From Gnetum montanum (lineage: Eukaryota; Streptophyta; Gnetopsida; Gnetales; Gnetaceae), in NCBI GenBank assembly GCA_015680685.1, contig MNCI01028301.1, positions 246,841 through 310,840 of the forward strand: a stretch of DNA of 64,000 bases, written 5' to 3'. The notes under the pieces are model-generated. The model did not search any database and was not told where the DNA came from. It was given only the letters and a program-made list of their open reading frames with translations. Positions 45,616 to 57,218 of this stretch are shown here, one piece after another (position 1 is the first letter of the stretch; each line of letters opens with the position of its first letter). A program made the position numbers and the translations under genes.

Positions 45616-47734
45616 AGGTGAATGTGAGGGTATGCTTAGGATATTGGGCTAAAAATGGCATTTCCATGGTTTTGGTTCTAGTCCACTCGACTGAGAAGCT
45701 GGTTGTAAGTTAATAGCCCTCATGGCATTACGTTGTTGTGGCTGTGGTAGTATTTATCCCTGCATAGGTGGAGCAGGAGGTAACTGAGTTGAGGGATAAT
45801 GAGTTGGTATGGCAAGAGAAGATGGCAAAGGATAGTGTAGATATGGGTTTTCCCCACTACATGATAGAGATTGAGTTCAGAAGTATTCTGGGGAGTAGTA
45901 ATGATTTTGAAAAGGTGCATGACTAGAAGAGTTCCACGGGGAGACTGGTTGTTGAATGTAGTACCCATAAGGATCTGGCTACTGATAAGGGTACTGTTGC
46001 CTTGGAGGTGGCATCCCCCATGATTATGGATGCTACCATTGCTAGTAATACTCATAAGGTTGCAGCAGTGATCCACTTGGATAATATCCCTATTGTTAGT
46101 GGAACTACCTAGGATTGCCTTGTGGATAAGGCAATCTTTGGTGTGTTTGCATTTTTGCCAAGTGAGGATTCAATGCATATACCCCAGACTCTTGTAAATG
46201 TGACACAACAAGACAACACCCCTTAGGATGTTCATACTAGCATATGTCACATCCATCATCTTCCTCCGTGTCAGATTCTGCAACTTGTTCTATCGTAGCA
46301 ACTCTACCCTTACCTTTATGGTAGGCATGTTCAACTTCTCTTCTCCTATACCAATCTTGATCATTACTTTGCTCTTTGGATTACTCTATGATTTTTAAAA
46401 TGATTTGGAATTTTTCATCCAAAGAATCCCACATCTTGTCAACCTTGGCCAAAATTTCAGAAGCAAATTTTTGTATGGGTAAGGTTTTTCGGTTCACCGC
46501 TGCATCCAATGATGATTCTTCCTCATCTTCACAAAATTGGACTTCCTTCTTTTGGATGGAAGGGTTTCAATTATACTCTTCTACACTTTTCTTTTTCCTT
46601 AGTTCCCCCTCCTCTTTGGCTACTTGCTCAATTAGGTGTTGTAGTTGATGGATCCTTAACTCCGATAATCGTCCTTGAGCATAAATACCAAGGGTCTTTC
46701 TTGTTTCAAAGAGGATCCCATCTATGATATGGCGAAGCTATTCCTGTTGAGAGTAGCCATGACCAGGGCATTAGTGTAACAATGAGCAATATCTGCTCAT
46801 GGCTGCATCCAAGGGTTCATGACCACCTTGCTTCCATCCCTAGATTTTTCATCTTAGATTAGAAACTTTGGAGTAGGTTTGGTATTTATCATTAAACATT
46901 TCCAGCATCGCACTCCATTGCTTGATTGATTCTAGCTCTAAAGATCAGTACCAGCTTTTCATTTCCTTGATGAGTGTTTGGAAGAATAGTTTGAGTTTCT
47001 ACCAATCATTGTCTATATTCTACAGGATGTAAGCATCATGGAATGCTTACAAGTGAATCTGCAAATCACAATTATATCCTCCTTCAAATTTGGAGATGTT
47101 GTTCATGTCAAGGCACTTGATCCGACTATCCTTTAGGTGCCTGGTGGGTATTCAAACTACCTCATCTATGTTAAGCAGACTTTGAGTAGCAAGCAGTTTC
47201 ATCTGAGTCATAGTCTTGCTAATGAACATGATTTCTATGATGATTTTTGCTACCTCTCCTTTCTTGATGGTGAGACTCGCGTGATTGGTCACGCCTTTCC
47301 TTACGCCATCCCCATTAGTCTTTGCAGTCTTGTGAATCCTTCCAATCACTATCACCTTGATCCTTCTTACGATAGTTACGATCAAAGTTAAAACCTAGTG
47401 AAGAAAAAGTGGAACAAGAAGATGAAAAAGAGGGAAAATAGGGAGGAGAACTACCACTACCACAGTGTCGATCCCCTCCTCTGCTCTAGTGATGGCCTCG
47501 ATCTTCATGTCCCTCCTTTCCTTTGCCATGATCTTTTTTGTGAGACCCTCCATCACCTTGGGACTCTCGATCATCTAATTGTTTCCTTTGTATGATGGAT
47601 TGGATGATCTGATGTAGAGGAGGAGGTTCGAGTGAATGGGAATTGTGAGAAATAGGTTCCTCATTGTCATGTGGGCCCTGTAGGAACAAAGGGTTACTGA
47701 ATTTTTTTCCCTTTATATACACATGGCATTCCAC
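45616..47734 (-). pseudogene. gag: Gag, Element IV
   Basis: Homologous to the gag of V: LDMNNISKFEGGYNCDLQIH (about 47110), GHEPLDAAMSRYCSLLH (about 46810), a knuckle CDIC-x-YEHPKGCC (about 46240) of the same C-x2-C-x3-H-x4-C spacing, then a Q/P/Y-rich tail. The first part (47400-47734) is rich in R, D, H, G and S. Stops are frequent and the start is not certain; 47734 is the first ATG of a long open stretch. Confidence 0.72.
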
Positions 47735-48182
47735 CTGGTGTTGGTCCCATGCACATTATACTTCAATTGGGTGATAGTCTCGATAATCATGATCCTTCAT
47801 TACGTACTCCACACCACAGTCCTAAATGACTAGTCTAGCAAGAGTTTGGAGCAGCATTCCAGGAACCGATCAATCAGGGGGTAATATGATGTTGCCCTCC
47901 ATGTTCCACCATCACAGATGCTCATCCTGATCCAAGATAAAGGTGAAGTTAGGTATATACTCATTTGGATGTGCGTATACCACCTCACATTACTACGACA
48001 CTAGTGGTAGTATCCATCTTACTTGTGAGAAGAAGACATTCTTGATGTTAGATAACAAATGGATTGGTGTGCCTTACTCTTTTACTTAAGCCACCTAGCA
48101 TGCATAGATTTCAATATACTGGGTCTATTCCAATGACATGAATGGTGATCTTGCTAAGACTAGATAACGCATGTAAGACTAA
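47735..48182 (-). other. Leader of Element IV
   Basis: Region between primer site and gag. No conserved ORF. Confidence 0.5.
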
Positions 48183-48203
48183 CAGTCCCTGGTAACGGTG
48201 CCA
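48183..48203 (-). other. Primer binding site, Element IV
   Basis: TGGCACCGTTACCAGGGACT on the minus strand, one base after the LTR. It has the same tRNA-Asp-like form as in V and VI. Confidence 0.75.
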
Positions 48204-48204
48204 A

Positions 48205-48636
48205 TGATGAGTGGCGAGGTACCCCTACACCCAACCATATGAATCACGAGCATGCACATGCGACTCGGTCAAATTCTACAGACCACAAGCACTTATGTAC
48301 ATAGAATTCTAGTTAGAAAAACCTTAGTTAGAATGGTCATTATCTTCCCAACCTCACTTGTGATATTTTTAAGTGATGGTTGAGTGAGATTGAGGCAGAT
48401 GATTTTTATCAGTTTTCTTTTTATCTTTAAGGTTTGATTCTTTTAGTATAGGAAATGAAAAGCTATATAATTTTATATAGGCTCTACTTTGTCACTTAAC
48501 TATCCCTAGCATAAAAAATTGGTCCCATCTTCCATGCACATCCTGAGCATGTCCTAATGACTACTAGGTTACCAGACGTCGAGTGTCACTGGGTTGCCAA
48601 GTGTTAGGTATATGTTCGAGATGGTCATGCCTATGG
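48205..48636 (-). repeat. 5' LTR of Element IV, first part
   Basis: It matches 29236-29667 closely and then runs into the gap. The rest of this LTR is at 56830-57218, beyond Element VI. Confidence 0.88.
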
Positions 48637-48894
48637 NNNNNNNNNNNNNNNNNNNNNNNNNNNNNNNNNNNNNNNNNNNNNNNNNNNNNNNNNNNNNNNN
48701 NNNNNNNNNNNNNNNNNNNNNNNNNNNNNNNNNNNNNNNNNNNNNNNNNNNNNNNNNNNNNNNNNNNNNNNNNNNNNNNNNNNNNNNNNNNNNNNNNNNN
48801 NNNNNNNNNNNNNNNNNNNNNNNNNNNNNNNNNNNNNNNNNNNNNNNNNNNNNNNNNNNNNNNNNNNNNNNNNNNNNNNNNNNNNNNNNNNNNN
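48637..48894. other. Assembly gap (258 N)
   Basis: The left edge is Element IV LTR and the right edge is Element VI LTR. The missing bases should be about 80 bp of Element IV LTR and about 402 bp of Element VI LTR, so the true gap is near 480 bp, not 258. Confidence 0.85.
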
Positions 48895-49293
48895 CACTTA
48901 AATGCTCGTGATTGAGTTGTACTCATTCAATGTTACTAGGAGATAAGGGTAAGAGAGATTAACTAAGAAAGCAGTAAATAATAATTAAATAATTACTTAA
49001 TTAAACTAAGTAAATGTTGTAATGATGAAGTAATCTCGATCTTTATTTCCAGTCATGTGTATGTCCAAGTACGTCACACTCGAATAAAGGATGCTGTACA
49101 ATTACAATCACCACACTGCGGGCATACACTGGAAATTAATTCTAACTCTAGAAAGGGAAAACTGCAAGAACTCCACTAAGGGACTAAAACTTGGATGTGA
49201 AATAAGGGAGAGCTACCTTATATTTATAGAACTTGTGGTGGGATGCAATATCACGTACGTGATATCGCAGTTGCCCCAAATGATGACTCATCA
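48895..49293 (-). repeat. 3' LTR of Element VI (partial, into gap)
   Basis: It matches 56397-56829 and ends ACTCATCA. TATA (CTATAAATA, about 49220-49229) and GATATC palindromes are present. Confidence 0.85.
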
Positions 49294-49303
49294 TACCCCC
49301 ACG
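49294..49303 (-). other. Polypurine tract, Element VI
   Basis: CGTGGGGGTA on the minus strand next to TGATGA. Confidence 0.75.
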
Positions 49304-49460
49304 ACTGAATAAAAACTCGTCCTCGAGTTACAATGATTACACAGTGGATAGGTATGGGATTATTAGATGGGAAGAAATGGGATTATGATGCAGTGTGGAA
49401 TGAAAAAAAAATGAAGACACAACACAAACAATGTTCTACAACTACAAAATTGGGTGGAAC

Positions 49461-52249
49461 TCATGTAGTTCCAGGTGGCGGTGGCTCCTCCATTGGTGCC
49501 TTTCCTTTATCTTGTGCTCCAGGTTTTGAGGCTTGATGATGCTGAAGTATGACCTGGAGCTTCTCCTCTTTGGTCCAAGAGTCTTGTTCTGTCCATGCTA
49601 ATCTTCTAATGTTTGACAAAGTTGGCACTTCCCATGGACAAGGTAGTTGTGGAAACATTTGATTGGCCTTGACATACCAAGCCACAAACACCCATCGTTC
49701 CTCCTCATAAGCTCTGGCTTTATCCTTGTACTCTTGAAAATTTGCTAGCCATCAAGCCAAGTCTATTACAACACCTTTCTATCCTTGGTAGCTGCCTTTC
49801 ACCACCTCAAGTTTAGAATTTGCAACTTCCATTTTCTCCAACAGCTTCTTGCCTTCTACAAATTCTACTTCGTATTTGATGTGGAAGGTTGCTACCTGCT
49901 GCTCGAGTTCTATCCTTGGACACCATGCTGTTAACATGGCAAGGTTGGCATATCTCAAGTTTGCCAACTAGATATATTATGTCAAATTCTAAATCTGTAG
50001 GTCCCAGCTCTTAACTTCTGGTTGGTGTGCGGAGGCATATGTGTCCAATATGGCCCACCAATCAGTGTGTTGAGCACTGATAGTGTTGATCTGGGCCTTG
50101 GCCATATGGATCTCCTTCTCAAGGATTTGTTTGTACATCCCCACCTGATCTTGGAAGTGCTATTAATCTTTTCATGTCGTTTAGCCTCATTTTGCCACGT
50201 GCTTATCTCAATAGCTGACTTTTGATGTATGGTGCGTACCTCCTCCATCAAGAGGGTTCAATTCTCTCTAGCTAAATAGCTTACATCTTGATTGACCCAG
50301 ATGAATTATTCTTGAAACTAATGAAAGTGTTCCTTGAGAACATTTTTTTGCTTTTCTATAGTGGTCAACCGAAGGTTGTCAGTCACAAGCTATTTATTTT
50401 CTTCTTGTAAGGCCTTGAGTGCCTTAAGATGTGCATGAGTTTGTGCTTGTGTTGCGGAGGCATCCCAAACAACCTTCTCTTTTTCATTAGCCACCTTTTT
50501 ATTCTCTGTGATTAGCTTGGTTAGTTGCTCAATTCTAAAATTATCTAGTTGGTCTACATGAACAAATTGTAGAGGGTTCCGCTGTGCTGCTTGTAAGGCC
50601 ACAAGTTGCTCTTGTAGTTTCTGCACCTCAGCTTCAGCATGCTTAGCCCTCACTTCTATTAAGATCAGCTTTCCCTTTGTGGAAATGAGGTCTAACTGAA
50701 TTGCTGTAACATCCTAAGGGATGTCAAATAGGGACGTCATTACCTGCCCTATTTGGAGAAATCGATCAAGCGCATCCTCATGTTCCACAGGAGTCATTGA
50801 GGTTCTGACCAAGGTTTGAGCATTCCGTGCTCCTGTGAAATCTGTCGGTGGCACAACAGGTATGTTGAAGGATTCTTTCATGTGGTCAACGACCAATTCT
50901 ACAGCTCCTATAGCATCCTGGTGTTGCATGACCACCACAGTGGCCCCTTCACTAGTCTCTAATTGCACTTGAAAAGATGTCGTGTTTCCTGAGATCTGTT
51001 GTGACCATCTAATTTCCCCTCCTCTTGTGTGAATAGAGACTTCACCCCTCATGCGATCCAAAGAAACAGTGGGCTATATGGCATTGTCAATAATGTGTAA
51101 GAGGTTTGCATCATGATGACTTCCCCAACTAACCGTCTCAGTGATGGCCCTAAGATGGCTCATCGACGGTCTGTAGTCTTGCGGGGATGGCAGCTAATCT
51201 TGGCCTATGCTAGGCCTTGCTTCCTGTTGTTGGCTAAGGCCCATGCCTAGAGGTTGGTTGGGTCCTACAAGTTGATTTGCAATTGGTCCAGCCATCTGTT
51301 CTTCTTCTTGTTCTGGTCCCAACTCTTCCCCAGTGCTTTTCCTTGGAGCTAGCGCTTTTAGCAATTCAGCATATGAAGTAGTCTAGGCTTTTCAGAGGAC
51401 ATCATTGGTGTACCCCCAAATACTAGCACGTCAGCAAAGCTTTCAGATAAGACAAAAGAAAGGCAGTGCCATCTTCCTTGTCTTTCGTTCCTCGAACTAC
51501 CCCAGGATCTCTGTTAAATATAGATAGGGCAGGTTAGTGTTAATCTTTTCCATCAAGACTACACATCCTCTCACCACATACATTGATATCCTTTTCAAGC
51601 CCTTTGTGGGGAAGAGATGATATGTTCCAATTTTAAAGTAAATCCTCTCTTCTGTCATCAACTCACCAAATTTTTTATCTTTGCCATAAGCCTTTTCCAA
51701 CCAATCCTTTCGCACATTGGGGTCTGAACAGGTGGATAACTGAGCAACTTTGGGCCCTATATTCGAAAGGTTTAACACTTCTAAAATGTCCTACATGGAG
51801 AAATCAACTGTCACCCTAGAAATATTGATAGTTGTGCCTTGCTCCCTATTGTGCCAAAATTCGTACGTCTCTCCTAGGTACCAGGCACCGCTTTCAGAGA
51901 GTGTAGGCCATAATGGGAATTCTTTGAGGTGATCCCCAATAGCCTCAGGAGTGAACTCTGCAAAATATTCAAAGTTCAATTCCACGATCACCGTAGTGAA
52001 TGTGGACTTTTCATGGATGGCCTGAACACAATCTTGGGGTAACGTGAGATGTTATCCTTGTTCAGGCGCTGTAGCAGCTCCTCCTTTTGCCTACCTGGAC
52101 CATATTGTAGGAGGATCTTCTTGATGAATGTTGAATGATTATTCCTCCTATTTTGCATGTTGTATGACAAGACCTTATCTTCCACCTCTCTGAGATCATT
52201 TGCTCCCACCTTGAGTAGGACCTTCTTGGTGTCCATGTTTCGAGGCCAT
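49461..52249 (-). pseudogene. Extra ORF, Element VI
   Basis: It starts MASKHGHQEGPTQGG at 52249, directly after GTGATTGCAG, and ends PPPPGTT-stop at 49461. Conserved blocks shared with IV are WPTLSESGAWYLGETYEFW (about 51890), a region with ERIYFKIGTYHLFPTKGLKR (about 51600), a long helical part (for example AKHAEAEVQKLQEQLVALQA near 50630, and LEQQVATFHIKYEVEF near 49890), and NQMFPQLPCPWEVPTLSN near 49640. About 2.79 kb, with stops and frameshifts. The helical parts suggest coiled coil and self-association. The function is unknown; it is not gag or pol, and no membrane segment is seen. Confidence 0.72.
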
Positions 52250-52260
52250 CTGCAATCACA
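52250..52260 (-). promoter_or_regulatory. Candidate splice acceptor at extra ORF start, Element VI
   Basis: TGTGATTGCAG then ATG on the minus strand, equivalent to GTGATTATAG then ATG in Element V and GACTATAG then ATG in IV. An intron in the leader, or splicing from the LTR leader, would place the AUG at an exon edge. Confidence 0.55.
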
Positions 52261-52724
52261 CGGGCCAAGCATTAGTAAGGTTGTTTTTAAAGTTAAGTTA
52301 TACCTTACTACTTGTCTTAATTAATGATCTTATTTTATTTCCATGTGATCTTGCCCAAAAGTTTGTAATAACGGATCCTTTTTACTTAGGTGGTTTTTTC
52401 AATTTTAATTTCCCAGTATACCTAAGGATTAAATGATTTTTGGGCATAATTATTCTAAGTGTCACAGCTAATTACCCCAAATGATGTCCTTTGGGCGATG
52501 ATAAATTCCAAAAAAATAGGTTCTTTTCGATAGATGTCCCTCCCCCATGACTAAGCTAAACACTCTGAGTTCAAGCAGGTTCAAACGGAATTAAAATTGG
52601 AGTACCAGCGAGTGAGATATGGTGAGAAAAGCAAGGGTCACTCAATCGTAAGTCGTAGAGAAAAAATTTGAAAACTCCCCCGTGTGAATGGCAAAAATCA
52701 TGCTAAGTGTTGCGGGGGGTCACC

Positions 52725-52783
52725 TATTTATAGGTTTTCGGGGATGCGATATCACGTACAATACATCGCAAACGCGATATCAC
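52725..52783 (-). promoter_or_regulatory. Internal U3-like promoter, Element VI
   Basis: On the minus strand two GTGATATCGC words (about 52783 and 52755) are followed by CTATAAATAGG (TATA at 52732-52725), about 475 bp upstream of the extra ORF. The LTR of VI has the same word and TATA at almost the same distance. This looks like a copy of U3 placed in front of the extra ORF. Confidence 0.7.
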
Positions 52784-52799
52784 ATCTCTAGTGACATGA

Positions 52800-54169
52800 G
52801 GCACAACAAAAATACCAAATTTTTTAAAGGATTTTCTTGAAATAAACATTGTAAATGAGGACATTAGGCTATTTTTAAGGAGTTCTCAGGTAATTAGATG
52901 GTTTGGAAGGAAAAAATAATTATGATAATGTGGACTTTATCAATAAAATCTTGGGTGGTAAGAAAAAGGTTACGTGATGGTTCATAGTAAGGAACGTTGA
53001 AATTTAGAGGGGTAATAGTAAGGAAAGAATGTTATGAAAAATAAGCTGAGGGTCAGAAATGGTGTGTATGAGCTATATCATAAGTGAAGATTACAAGAAA
53101 TTACACAAATGGGTCCTCCCCAAAGCAGGTTTCAACCTATAATGCCCTTGTGTAACCATACTTAAAGTGTCTGTGGGCACTAGAAGGGTTAGATGTAATC
53201 TGCACTAATTGCACAAAACATACACATGTAATTATCACCAAAATGAGATGAGAATTCTACACTACACGAGACATGAGTTATAATTATACGAACAGTGAGA
53301 TGAGATGAACTATAGAAAGGGATCATAGAGATTGGGACATGAGGTAACTAACCCAGGGTACAGTGAATCCTGTGTGTAAAGCATGATTAATGTGTCATTC
53401 ACCCATCCTTCCAAGATCAGGACCAAGTCCATTCCTCTAATCAGTGACATCGCATTGTTTCATCCCATGATGAACAACTATGAGAGTACCAAAACAACAA
53501 GGCATATGATCACTTGGCATTTAGTTCAAGGGAGGAGTGATTTTTGTTTTATGGCACTTTGTTTTTTTTCTTGTTGTTTTTTTTTTTTTTGAATACTGAA
53601 TCCAGAGAAGCCACCAACCTTCAGGCATGGGTGCATGTCTTTCCAATGGGACCCCCTAGAATAGCATTGGATTTTTGGAGTGCCCTTTTGATTACTCTTA
53701 CTCCCATTTTTCATTAGAACTACAAGGATCTTAGTATAACAACATTGCATGATAACTCTCAAACATCACCAAAGAGAATGCACAAGTCCCCTTGATGTCA
53801 CATCCTAATCATTCCCTCTTGGTCCATCCTTCTTCATTCTAGGTACAATGAACACAAAATTAATTTTAAGTTTTAAAATGTCAAGAATATCACTGTACCC
53901 TTGAACAGAACCTCTTATTTGTAAAATGGATGAGTGGGTGTAATGGGCTCACTATTCCAAATAATTGACCACTCGAGACTTGATAACATAGAACACACCT
54001 CAACCACGAGCTACATGAGTGTTTTATTCGTAGACAAGATTACGTATAAAAAATAAAAAGAGACACAAAGACAAAAAGATAAAACAAGAAATTGAAAAAT
54101 GAAAAACTGAAAAACAAAAAGTTGTAAAATCCAAGAAAATGAAAAATATTTATTAATTCTACTTATTAT
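52800..54169 (-). other. Spacer between gag and extra ORF, Element VI
   Basis: No gene. A T-rich tract lies at 53563-53592. Parts match the spacer of Element V in reverse complement. The place where pol would be is absent without visible remains. Confidence 0.65.
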
Positions 54170-55853
54170 TTAGAATGGGGGATATCCCCCATAACTAAAT
54201 GGTTGAGCTTGATAAGGATTAATAAATGGACGATGAGGATCCTTGCATGTTGGAAATATTGGAGCTCGGTCATACTTACCCCATTAGGGTTCACACACTT
54301 GATTATAGTAAGCATAGCGGAGCAATTTATACGATGTAGTTCTCAGATAATGAGTTGACTGATTATGATATTTGGGACCATTAGATGGTATGCAAGGATT
54401 GGGATGTTGCCTTCCATGATTGTGTTCATTGGGTCGTATGGTTGTTGGAGTGTTAGTTGGTGGCCTTGAGGAAGTAACACGAAGCATTGGATTCGAAGAT
54501 AAGGGTGCACCACAGTGTTGGGCTTGTGCTATGTGGGAGGATGCACTAGCCTTGGAATTGTGTTGTCCCTTCTTATGGTCACATTTAAAGAAGGGACACT
54601 TTTGATGTTGAGGAGGCTTCTCACTGCTGTTAGTAGTAGTAGCACAAGTAACATTCATGGGTTGTTTTTGTGGTGCAAGCACCTTAGGAATAGTTGGTGG
54701 CAATGTAGAAGGAGGGAAAGGATGGGAATGTTGAAAATTAGAAGGAGTTTATGGTACACAAGGTGGTGGTTATGTTGAGGACATGGGTTGATAGTATTGT
54801 GGAGAATAGTAATGTGGTGAGATAGAGTATGGTGGCCCTGTTGGAGAAACAAGATGTTGAACTTGATAAGCATTTGAATTAGGATAATATGAAGTGTGTC
54901 TCCAGTGTAGGGATGGTTTTCCCCTTGACTGGGATTGTTTCCATTGTGATCAAACACAGTATCTCTATATGAACTCTGGGTGTAGCGTGTTTCCCCAATG
55001 CTCATATAAATGTAACAAGATTGGGCATTGACCCTTAGAGTGATCGTACAGGAAAATGTTGTATTCATGTGTATGATTAGCAATTGAGCACTTATTCCCT
55101 TCATTATTTTTTTTTCGAATGTCTAATGTTTTTCCTGCTTCTTGGGTTGTCAAAACTCTATCTCTAATAATATTGACACATTCTCCATACTTCTGATACG
55201 TCTAGTCCAACATCTTATTGATCTTTACCTTAACTTCTTCTAATGATTGTTGTATCAGGAAAGATGGTTCTTTGTCCTTATGATAGGTGGATTTCTCCTT
55301 TTTGTGATCATGGACCTTTGTTAAGTTGAAATTTTGGTCCTATTGATGTTTTTCAACACTCTCCCATCTAACCATTTCTCCNTGTTGACCAATGTCGTAT
55401 TGAATTTGGTTTTAATGATCTATACCATACTTTTGCTTTGTCAATGAGTGTCATTGGGAAGAGCTTAAGTTTTTGCCAACCATTATCAATGTTGTTCCAT
55501 GCACAAGCATCATAGAAGGCTAGTAAATGTTGATATGGATCTAAGTCATAGCCTCCTAAAAAAGTAGGAAAGTTGTTTAAATCAAGCCTGGGTAGATGGC
55601 TCTCTTTACAATGCCTACATGAGATTCGAACAGCCTCTTGTATTTGCGTTAAGATGGTAGTGGCCAGTAGGGGTTCATCGTCATCCTGTAAGTTATGATT
55701 TCGTGTGTTGGGATGATGTTGCTTTTGTCATTGTTTATAAGAAACCCCCACTTCAGGTTGTGTACTCCAATCTTCATCATCATATAGTTCGTTGGTTCTC
55801 AAATGAACTTCCTCACTAAGTGTGGCATTATTGTAATCTTGTAGGAGAGGCAT
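54170..55853 (-). pseudogene. gag: Gag, Element VI
   Basis: It starts MPLLQDYNNATLSEEVHL at 55853 and ends YGGYPPF-stop at 54170, the same ends as in Element V. The core reads LDLNNFPTFLGGYDLDPYQH (about 55590). The knuckle region has YNIFLYDHSKGQCP (about 55050), where both expected Cys of the first pair are changed. The tail is P/N/H-rich (54284-54703). An N is at 55382. Confidence 0.82.
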
Positions 55854-55971
55854 TGTTGTGAAGTTTTGTGTGAAGTTATGTGTGACTTTTTACAATTACT
55901 TCTTACTAAAAGATATATCATTAATTTCTATATAGCAACCTTGTATGATATAACTAATCTAGATAACTAGC

Positions 55972-55993
55972 ACCATCCCCGGCAATGTCACCA
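55972..55993 (-). other. Primer binding site, Element VI
   Basis: TGGTGACATTGCCGGGGATG on the minus strand, one base after the LTR. Confidence 0.75.
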
Positions 55994-55994
55994 A

Positions 55995-56829
55995 TGATGA
56001 GTGGCGAGGTGCCCCTACACTTAATCATACGCATATGAGTGTTTTCAAGTGCGATCCGGTCGAATTCTGCAAACAGACTAGTTGTGGCATCTAGATAGTT
56101 AGCCTTAGGTCGCAGTTCGTTGTCTTCCCACCTGAACTAGTATTATCTTTGTCATGTACGGTTTAGTCCAGAGTGAGGTGTATGATGTGTTCCTAATCTA
56201 ATGCTACTCCTGAAGGCAATGGAAAGTAATAATTACTAAGCTAGGAGAGAAAGGGGTGAGAGAGAGTCTAAACTAGCCTAAGTGCGATGAGCATCCATTC
56301 CTTAATCATCCATACACATCTTGGACCTCGTGCATGACTACCACTAGGATTACCTAGCGCATGGCCTAGGTACGCTACTGGGTTACTAAGTAGTCACACT
56401 TAAATGCTCGTGATTGAGTTGTACTCATTCAGCGTTACTAGGAGATAAGGGTAAGAGAGATTAACTTAAGAAAGTAGTAAATAATAATTAAATAATTAAT
56501 TAATTAAACTAAGTGAATGCTGCAATGATGAAGTATTCTTGATCTTTATTTCCAGTCATGTGTGTGTCCAAGTACGTCACACTCGAATAAAGGATGTCGT
56601 ACAATTACAATCACCACACTACGGGCATACACTAGAAAATAATTCTAACTCTAGAAAGGGAAAACTGCAAGAACTCCACTAAGGGACTAAAAACTAGATG
56701 CGAAACAAGGGAGAACCACCTCTTATTTATAGAACTGGCAGCGGGCTGCGATATCGCGTATGCGATATCACGACTTGGCTGCGATATCGTGTACGCGATA
56801 TCGTAGTTGCCCCAAATGACGACTCATCA
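55995..56829 (-). repeat. 5' LTR of Element VI
   Basis: Begins TGATGAGTGGCGAGG and ends GACTCATCA on the plus strand. TATA (CTATAAATAA) is at 56732-56723. Four GATATC palindromes lie between TATA and the LTR edge (56749-56806). Confidence 0.9.
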
Positions 56830-57218
56830 AATATTAAAAATTTTTAATGCTTAAGTCATTAAATCCAAATGCTGCAAGGAATGTTCAAAAAGCTTATATT
56901 TATTTCCAGTCACACTAATGGGCTCAGGTACATTAGCACTCGAATAAAGAGCCATACACCCTTCTCACTTCTGCTGCGGGCACTTGGGAAATATTCTAAC
57001 TTTCACCAAAAAAAACTACAAGAACTTCACTACAACTAGCTCAAAAGATGCCATAAATGCTACAGGTGCATGCATATTTATAATGGAAGTTAGACTCTGC
57101 GTTAACAAGGTCGCATTAACACATGAACGGATGCATCGACGAGGTCATGTCACCATGGCCATGTCAACTAGACTTCGTTAATGTGGCCCAGTCGACACAT
57201 CAACTGAACATTTCATCA
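56830..57218 (-). repeat. 5' LTR of Element IV, second part
   Basis: It matches 29743-30131 from AATATTAAA to TTTCATCA. With 48205-48636 it completes the 5' LTR that Element VI split. Confidence 0.88.

Larger units (their letters stand above)
48895..56829 (-). mobile_element. Element VI: pol-less element in the 5' LTR of IV
   Basis: Minus-strand element with LTRs of 835 bp (55995-56829, and 48895-49293 plus the gap). The internal region of 6.7 kb has gag (54170-55853) and the full extra ORF (49461-52249), but no protease, RT or integrase. The right flank AATAT (56830-56834) matches the Element IV LTR at 29743, showing the insertion point. It depends on another element for replication. Confidence 0.85.
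29236..57218 (-). mobile_element. Element IV: Athila-like retrotransposon, heavily nested
   Basis: Minus-strand element with ends TGATGA...TCATCA. It inserted into Element III between gag and protease. Without later insertions it would be about 13 kb with LTRs near 0.9 kb. The order on the minus strand is 5' LTR, primer site, gag, protease, RT, RNase H, integrase, a 2 kb spacer, an internal promoter, an extra ORF, polypurine tract, 3' LTR. The RT style (VFIDDFSTYRG, LGHRIS), the PBS and the extra ORF after integrase resemble Athila-type elements. Three younger insertions of the same LTR family sit inside it: a solo LTR, Element V and Element VI. Confidence 0.85.

Noticed and set aside
48564-48926. 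Long ORFs across the N gap
   Set aside because: They are artefacts of unknown bases being translated as open.
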